From Hemileia vastatrix (taxonomy: Eukaryota; Basidiomycota; Pucciniomycetes; Pucciniales; Zaghouaniaceae): a stretch of 64,000 nt of DNA. The notes below the pieces were generated by a model, which searched no databases, was not told the origin of the DNA, and was given only the letters and a program-made list of their open reading frames with translations. Where the stretch lies: positions 1,984,501 through 2,048,500 of the forward strand of contig JASXTE010000005.1 in the NCBI GenBank assembly GCA_030280995.1, written 5' to 3'. Made by a program: the position numbers and the translations under genes. Below are positions 58,318-64,000 of the stretch, in pieces (the first letter of the stretch is position 1; each line of letters opens with the position of its first letter).

Positions 58318-58690
58318 TGTTAGAAGGTACCCATGGGAGGGGCTTCTAGATTTGATCTTGGCAAGTATGGGAGTAACTGATGGGCTGGCTGCTCTATCAA
58401 CAGTTACCCCAGATTGTCTGTTTCCAACCCCTTCTCTTAATTTTTTTGAATGCTAGTATTGGTTTTTCTTCACAGGTTTTAGTCCTCTATGACTTTAAAC
58501 TGGAAATTCTCTTGGTCTTCAAGTGCTGGACTCTTCACACTTATTGGCTTTGGTTCATTGTGTCAGATGTTGTGTTTTTGTTAGAAGGTACCCAGGGGGG
58601 GCTTCTGGATTTTATTTTGGCAAGTGTGGGGGTAACTGATGAGCTGGCTTCTCTGTAGAACAGTTACCCCATAATGTCTGTTTCAAGTGT
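58318..58690 (+). repeat. about 110-bp direct repeats behind element D pol
   Basis: 58318-58434 and 58579-58688 share GTTAGAAGGTACCCA, GGGGCTTCT, GGCAAGT-TGGG-GTAACTGATG and CAGTTACCCC. A third, shorter copy stands at 61405-61494. Each is followed by GACT-TAAACTG. No coding sense. Confidence 0.85.
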
Positions 58691-59568
58691 TTTGTTTGTC
58701 CTAGTTGAATCCTAGTTCTGGTTTTGTTTTTCAGGTTTCAAGTCCACTATGACTTTAAACTGGCTTGGGACTGGCTTATTTGGTCTATTTGGATTGGTGG
58801 TGGATCACTGGTGGTCTCCAATCATTTTTACTCATTGGAGGGAGCCCACCCAGTGATCATTTCCTTGGACTGGACATTCTATGGAGCCTGACTATTTCTT
58901 TTTCTTTTTTTGAGTTTTGTGTCTGTGGTTGTGTTAGATAGAAGCTTTAGATTATTTTCTTTTTTCTCTTATTTTCTTTTAATTTTTTAAGGGGGTTATT
59001 TGGATATAAAGAGGAAAAAATCACAAATTATATTATATGGTGTCACCACATCAGGGTCACCTGGATGTGGGAAAGCATTGGTGGGGAAAGGGTCATCAAT
59101 TGGCCAGGCAATGCTATTTTCTTTTTTATCCTTATCTTATTCTTTATTATTATTATTTAATTTAATTTCTATTCATTTCATATTATCTATATTGAAGTTA
59201 TTTTTCTTAATTTATTTGTATCTCAATTAATTTAAAAATTATTTAATGGTGTATCCACATCAAGGTGCACTTGGATGTGGGTAAGGTATCAGGGGATCAG
59301 CTCATCACTTGGCTGGGGGATACCGTTTGTAATTATTATTTATTTCATCTTATTATTATTCATTTCATTCTAATTTCTAAGCTCCCATATTTTTTGGGAA
59401 ATTTTGTTTAATTATTTTCAAGTTTTTTTTAGTATGTTAGTAGTTTAGGTAAAAATAAAAATAAAAATAAATAAAGTAAATATATATATATATATATATA
59501 TATCTATCTGCTATTCTTATTGATCTCTCTATTTATTTGAATTATTAATTTCTTTTTTTTATTTAATT
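58691..59568. repeat. non-coding 3' region of element D with local duplications
   Basis: Contains a further GACTTTAAACTG at 58751, a pair of related 85-bp segments (about 59032-59115 and 59240-59325; ATGGTGT...CCACATCA-GGT and GGATGTGGG), and a TA microsatellite at about 59480-59503. No ORF on either strand is convincing. Confidence 0.7.
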
Positions 59569-61080
59569 TCAGGAAGAAGAAGCCTCTGGTGGTTGGTCCA
59601 GATTATGTTGGCGTTTTTGATTTTTGTTAGGATTGGAGGAAGAACTGTTTTCTTTGTGGTGTAGGCTTCCAGAAAGAGTATATGGATTGTAATGGTCAGG
59701 AAACGGATTAGAAGGTAATTTTTGGGAAGAAGTAGATGAGGCTGGGATGGAGTGTTGGAAGGTCTGCTTAATTATTCTAGACATCTTCCAATGTTCATCA
59801 AGAATTTGTTTCCTCAGATTCTCTTCAAATTCATTCAATGGACCATGAAGAGAAAACGCTTTAAGCATGTTTGAACACATCATACTTAGGTGTTGCTTCA
59901 TATCGGCCTAATCCAGTGTCAATGTGGTTTCTAGAGGTTGGCTGATACCAATAGCAGTTTCAGGAGGTGGGGTGCCAACTAAACAGAAGAATTGGATCAG
60001 TAATTACTATCTGTTGAAGAAATTGGATTTATTAATTTGGTACTTACAGATTGGAAGCTCATCAAATTTGTAAGTGGCTGGAATCTGGACTGTTGAAGGA
60101 TTTTGAATGGATATAATTGGAGGATCAACCAGATGGAGGTATGGATTTTCATGGTCATCCTCTAAAAGGTGTTGAGAATATGAACTAGAATGAGGAAGTT
60201 CTTGTGTCCTAGTTGGAGCAGCAGGACTGTAGTTTTTGTTGTTAATATTGTTGCTTGGCTCAGTTTGGTTGGATGCTGGTGGTGGAGTACCAGGGTGGTT
60301 GTAGGATGGACCAGGAGAAGGTGACCTGGAAGCTGATTGGGATCTTTTGGATGAAAATCTAGAAGAAATGAAACTTTTAGATGAGTAATTGGCTGGCAGA
60401 GGAGAGGTGTAGTTAATTCTTTTTGTTTGAGAGGGAGATTTTTGTCTGGGAGCAGTTTTTGTGCTCTGGTGTCTTCTTGAGGTCCTCTGGCAGGTCTTCT
60501 AGAAGTTTTGGAATTTTTGGATGAATAAATTGTTGTGAAAATTGCTCTGGGAGCACTAGGAGGTTTTTGCGTGGAGTTGTTGGTGTTTACTGGTGGATTA
60601 TGGCTGTTTTCTGGCTAATTTTGAAGGTTTTGAGCCTGATTTTTGCTTTCTAGCAAGGCGGGTGGGCTGACTGGACACGGTCTAGAAGCCTGGGAGCTGA
60701 TTTTGAAGCTGTATTTACTGAATTTTCTGAGATAAAGGCTGTTTCTTGAGATGATAAAGCAGGTCTTTTGGCTAGTGTTTTTGGGATGGAGTTGAAGATA
60801 AAGAAGAGGAAGCAGGACCAAGCTCTGGGGACCTGGTAGGAGATCTAGAGATGCAATTGTGTGAAGGTGAAGGTGGTGGTATAGGATAATTGGGGTCTCT
60901 GTCACACTTTTTCTTTTTGGAGTTGCAAGAATCACAGGCCCTGTTGTAGAGTTTGGCTTGAGGAGTTGGAAGAGCGAAAGTGCAAGGTCTGCACATGTGG
61001 ATACAATGTTTGCAAGCATAGTACTTGGGAGAAGTGAAACAAGGAAGGTCTGATGTGTCAAAATATGGGGATCCAGCCAT
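59569..61080 (-). pseudogene. antisense Zn2Cys6-like accessory gene of element D, proximal copy
   Basis: Minus strand, opposite to gag-pol. Start at 61080 (MAGSPYFDTSDLPCFTSPKYY). The cysteine array is C-x2-C-x6-C-x15-C-x2-C-x6-C with a second half CDSCNSKKKKCD very like a fungal GAL4-type zinc cluster. A Ser/Pro-rich middle (SASRSPSPGPSYNHPG) is broken by a shift near 60770. A 69-bp intron (59979-60047, GTAAGT donor, TTTAG acceptor) joins YKFDELPI to GTPPPETAIGISQP; after one TAG the last exon (59569-59901) gives a helical segment (EFEENLRKQILDEHWKMSRI) and a Ser/Asn-rich tail. Probably a nucleic-acid-binding protein; role in the element unknown. Confidence 0.68.
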
Positions 61081-61239
61081 GATCTGTGATGAGACAAAAA
61101 TGAAGAGAAAAGAGATAAAAGAAAATTTTTATCAGTGATGGGTAGATGATGAAGAGAAAGTGGAAGTTCAGTAGGGTGGTTGCGGACCATTGTGAATTTA
61201 ATTGGATATGTCTTTTTTTATGCAAAGTGTGGAAAGTCC

Positions 61240-61610
61240 GTAAAGACTTTAAACTGAACACTATGGTCATTCCATCAAGAATATAAACTGAAGAATGGTA
61301 TAGTCCCCCAAGACTATAAAATGTGTATGGTTTGATGGTTGAGTCCTTCAGGACTATAAACTAATAACATGATTTTGGTGTGATTCTGGCAGAGGGCATA
61401 CAAAGGTGGAGTCTCTGAATTTAGTTAAGGCAAGTGTGGGGGTAGCTGATGAGCTGACTGCTCTGTAGAACAGTTACCCCAGAATGTTAGTTTGTTTCTT
61501 TAGTCTTTAATGGTTTGAACTCTGGTTCTGTCTTTATGATTTAGGTTTTGAGTCCCCCAAGACTATAAACTGAGGGTTTTTAGTCCCCCAAGACTTAAAA
61601 CTGAAGAATT
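61240..61610. repeat. short iterons GACTATAAACTG in element D
   Basis: GACT(A/T)TAAACTG or close variants, usually preceded by AGTCC and a CCCCAA or TTCA spacer, at about 61245, 61279, 61311, 61351, 61561 and 61592; two more lie at 58491 and 58751. They cluster between the two antisense genes and beside the 110-bp repeats, in a plausible promoter region for the proximal antisense gene. Confidence 0.75.
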
Positions 61611-62288
61611 TCTTATGATTGGCTACATTCAGGAAGTCTAGAGAGTGGTAAAGAATTTCATTTCTAAGTCAAAAGTTCAATAAAGAGTCAAGTGGAAGAA
61701 GAGAATCAAGAGATGAAACAAAGTGTTCAGCATTAGTCTTGAACTGGTGGATGAGGTGTTTCCTTTTCTCAAGGTCCTGTGGATTTCTAGCAGGAGTCAA
61801 TTAGAGGTAGCTTAGTAGAAGGTGTTTTTGTTCAGAGGAGTGTTGTTTGAACTTGGCCTTAATGGTGGGCAAGTGGTTAGGTGTTGGTGGTTCAATGGAC
61901 CCTACATTGTCATCATCACTGTCGGAAGATGGAGGAACTGAGAAGTCATCAGTTTTAAAAGTAGAATGAAGGAAGAAAAGTGTTTTTTACCATCAGATGA
62001 ACAAATCATGATGGAAGTGGTTGTTTTAGTAGTTTTGGCACTCTTCTTTGAAGGGTGTAGTTTGTTGACCAATCTGGGTATCAGGATTGATGGCCTGGAT
62101 CTTTTGGTACTGGTGGAAGATGGACCAGATTGAGGTGGAGGGGAAGCTTTTAAAGATGATAATAGAACAGGTCTGAAGCAAGTCTTCTTTCTGGATTGGC
62201 AGACATCACAGGAGGTTCTGTATGGATAATCTGGTGGTGTGATGGTGCAGATTAGATTGTTGTCAATGCAGTATTGACATGGGCCCAT
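61600..62288 (-). pseudogene. antisense Zn2Cys6-like accessory gene of element D, distal copy
   Basis: Start at 62286-62288 (MGPCQYCIDNNLICTITPP). Cysteine spacing C-x2-C-x6-C-x12-C-x2-C-x6-C is exactly within the fungal zinc-cluster pattern, with CDVCQSRKKTC as second half. A basic Ser-rich stretch follows. After a frame shift near 61960 the chain continues VPPSSDSDDDNVGSIEPP and a helical segment (LEKRKHLIHQFKTNAEHF) with stops. Similar in plan to the proximal copy, so the two probably arose by duplication inside the element. It starts only 82 bp from the 3' LTR, which could supply its promoter. Confidence 0.68.
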
Positions 62289-62359
62289 GTGAAAGGCAGA
62301 TTTTGAAAGAAAGCTGAAAATGGTGGATGTGATGAAGGAGAATGTGGAGATTCTCAATT

Positions 62360-62369
62360 GGAGGGAGGA
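62360..62369 (+). promoter_or_regulatory. polypurine tract of element D
   Basis: GGAGGGAGGA directly before the 3' LTR, the expected plus-strand primer for cDNA synthesis. Confidence 0.75.
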
Positions 62370-63451
62370 TTTGGTCTTCCAACATTGGCAGAGGTTTTTT
62401 TTGGTCTGTTTGGAATTGTTTTTGTATGTCGTAATTGGTATTGGTCAAATAATTACATGTTATTTTAGTTTTATTGAGTGAATATTGGGACTATGAGTAT
62501 GTGAGTACTACCATTGGATAGCCCCAGATTTTCTCTATATTTTGTAACTTGATGACATATTTCATATTTTAAGTTTTAAGGGGTCATTTCCTCATTTTTC
62601 ATTTCTAAAAGATAGCTGTTTAATTTTGTTTTTCATGTTTTACGGGCTAACCTTAAGTCTTAGGTTTAAATTCTAAGTACTATTACGTAGAGTTAATTTT
62701 ACTCTATATTTTATGTCACAATGTTTTCATAGCCTAATTTTGTGTTTTAAGGGTTTTAGTAGTGGTGGAGGTTTTTTTTAAGTATTTTGGTGTTTTTCTG
62801 GCTTCAGGGAGGTCTGGCCACTTCTAGGCAGGCCTCCCAATGTCAGGTAGCCCACCCACCTCAGGTATAGAATTCTGGGAAGCATTTTTAGAGGGTTTTT
62901 ATTCAATTTGGCTGTCAAAAGCACCAAATTCATTGCTGTGCATGGATTTTTTAGAGGGTGGTCTGTGTGTACATACTGAATAAGACAGTTTGGGGCAACT
63001 TCAATTATCATACAGCCATCTGGAGGTGATATAATTGTTTCTCACTCAGTTTTCACTGTTTTTTGGTCACAATTGGCTGTGTTTGTTGCAAGGTTAGTTC
63101 TTCATTTAACTCAACTTTGGCAACTGGTTTCTCTGGTGTATATTTGCAACATGCATCAAGTATTATTGCTGTTTTCTGTGCAACAAGAGCACAGTGTTTT
63201 GTTTTTCTGGTGTGGATCTTTCTGCATTTCAGGTTTCAGGTTCTTTTTTTCTCAGTGGTCTGCTGTTGGCTACTGTCTTGACTTGTTAAGCAGTCAAGAA
63301 GTGTGTTAGAAGGGGTATAGTAACAGTCTCTAATTTGCTGTAGCAAATAAATCTCACATGGTATTTCTAAAAGGGACAGGGATTTTTCTCTCCAGTTTTA
63401 CTTCAACTCCCTTGGTCAAGGCCCATAGCTAGTACTATAGGATTGTCTACA
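62370..63451 (+). repeat. 3' LTR of element D
   Basis: Starts TTTGGTCTTCC (TGTGG in the partner) and ends GGATTGTCTACA. About 1.08 kb. The small minus-strand ORF 62778-63011 and plus ORFs near 63063-63309 inside it show no features of genes. Confidence 0.9.
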
Positions 63452-64000
63452 CCGTACAGTGCACAAGAAGTTAGAGAACTAAAGTTGTAAAAATAGTAGG
63501 AAATTCATGGTTTGTGAACTAAAGAGCTGTTGTTTTTTGTATCTGAAAACTTAAGTTTCACAAGTGAGTATTGTTTATCCTTAACAAATTCATTTTCAAA
63601 TGAACTTTATCCACATGTTTTACCCCTTTTAACCCCCATATTGCATGCTTCTTTGCCTTGCCTCTTTAGAGATAAAAATCATTAATAAAATATATTCACC
63701 CACTTATTGCTCATTTCTTTAGAGATGAAAATCATTGATAAACTGGATTCACCCCCATATTTCTCACTTCCTTGAATTGCCTCTATAGAAGTGAATATCA
63801 TTGATAAACCAGATTCACCCCCCTATTTATTGCTTCCTTGCCTTGCCTCTTTAGAGGTGAATATCATTGATAAAATGGATGAACTAGTGTGCCCACTGAG
63901 ATTTTCATAGGGAAAAATTTATTTTCAACAATAAAAAAAAGCTAGAAATTTCACTGTTGCTATATGCCCCTATATTTTATCATTTGTTAATCTTTCATGT
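63452..64000. other. right flank, no gene
   Basis: AT-rich. No ORF of note; contains the tandem repeat at 63630-63882. Confidence 0.6.
63630..63882 (+). repeat. tandem repeat of about 52-68 bp, four units
   Basis: Units start near 63631, 63696, 63749 and 63815, each with CACCCCC(A/T)-TATT, GCCTC-TTAGAG and ATCATTGATAAA. Units vary by short deletions. Confidence 0.8.

Larger units (their letters stand above)
50406..63451 (+). mobile_element. Ty3/Gypsy element D with two antisense accessory ORFs
   Basis: A 13-kb LTR element: 5' LTR 50406-51505, primer site near 51510, gag-pol 51613-58232, a long 3' region with repeats and two minus-strand ORFs, a polypurine tract, and the 3' LTR 62370-63451. 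The LTRs are clearly diverged (roughly one base in ten in the first 100), so it is much older than N. Flanks AAAGT and CCGTA do not match, so there is no target duplication; recombination between elements or decay may explain it. A fragment of the same family is at 29080-29960. No chromodomain was seen behind integrase. Confidence 0.9.

Overview
The window looks like transposon-dominated DNA from a basidiomycete fungus, most likely a rust (Pucciniales) with a large AT-rich genome. The evidence is one host gene with ten short GT-AG introns, nested chromodomain-bearing Ty3/Gypsy elements, a PIF/Harbinger element, a tnp2-type CACTA remnant and several MITE families. The species cannot be named from sequence alone. 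No rRNA, convincing tRNA or CRISPR array was found.

Layout. 1-12069: Gypsy element A (minus strand, cut by the left edge of the window) is split by a younger complete chromovirus N (1880-10312) with 0.8-kb LTRs and a CCAGC target duplication. N also carries a plus-strand accessory ORF with a degenerate zinc-cluster motif. 12868-18789: a complete PIF/Harbinger element with a spliced transposase, an unrecognised spliced ORF and a Myb-like ORF1, holding a large C-rich/G-rich palindrome. It sits against the right half of an older copy (to 20712). 20979-21438: a Harbinger-type MITE. 21.4-27.1 kb: AT-rich DNA with pieces of a CACTA-type MITE. 27.1-30 kb: a copia fragment, then a minus-strand fragment of the element D family. 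30567-36416: Gypsy element B (CATAT target duplication), inserted in the transposase gene of a third Harbinger copy and itself carrying a CACTA-MITE with an AGT duplication. 37.4-45.8 kb: the least transposon-dense part, with MITEs, a mariner-like element and one intact 11-exon gene for a mannitol-dehydrogenase-like short-chain dehydrogenase (42890-44563). 45.8-49.7 kb: two complete CACTA-type MITEs, a diverged A/B LTR piece and a decayed tnp2-like CACTA transposase. 50406-63451: Gypsy element D (plus strand, 1.1-kb LTRs) with a nonsense-riddled gag-pol and, antisense behind integrase, two ORFs with fungal Zn2Cys6-like cysteine spacing, one with a clear intron. 63630-63882: a short tandem repeat.

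How the parts relate. Almost everything is mobile DNA in several layers, and target duplications plus paralogous empty sites allow relative dating. The most unusual theme is that two unrelated Gypsy lineages (N and D) both place an antisense zinc-cluster ORF between integrase and the 3' LTR. The nonsense codons in N and D pol are all of types that single C-to-T changes would produce. Only the dehydrogenase gene looks like an intact host gene.
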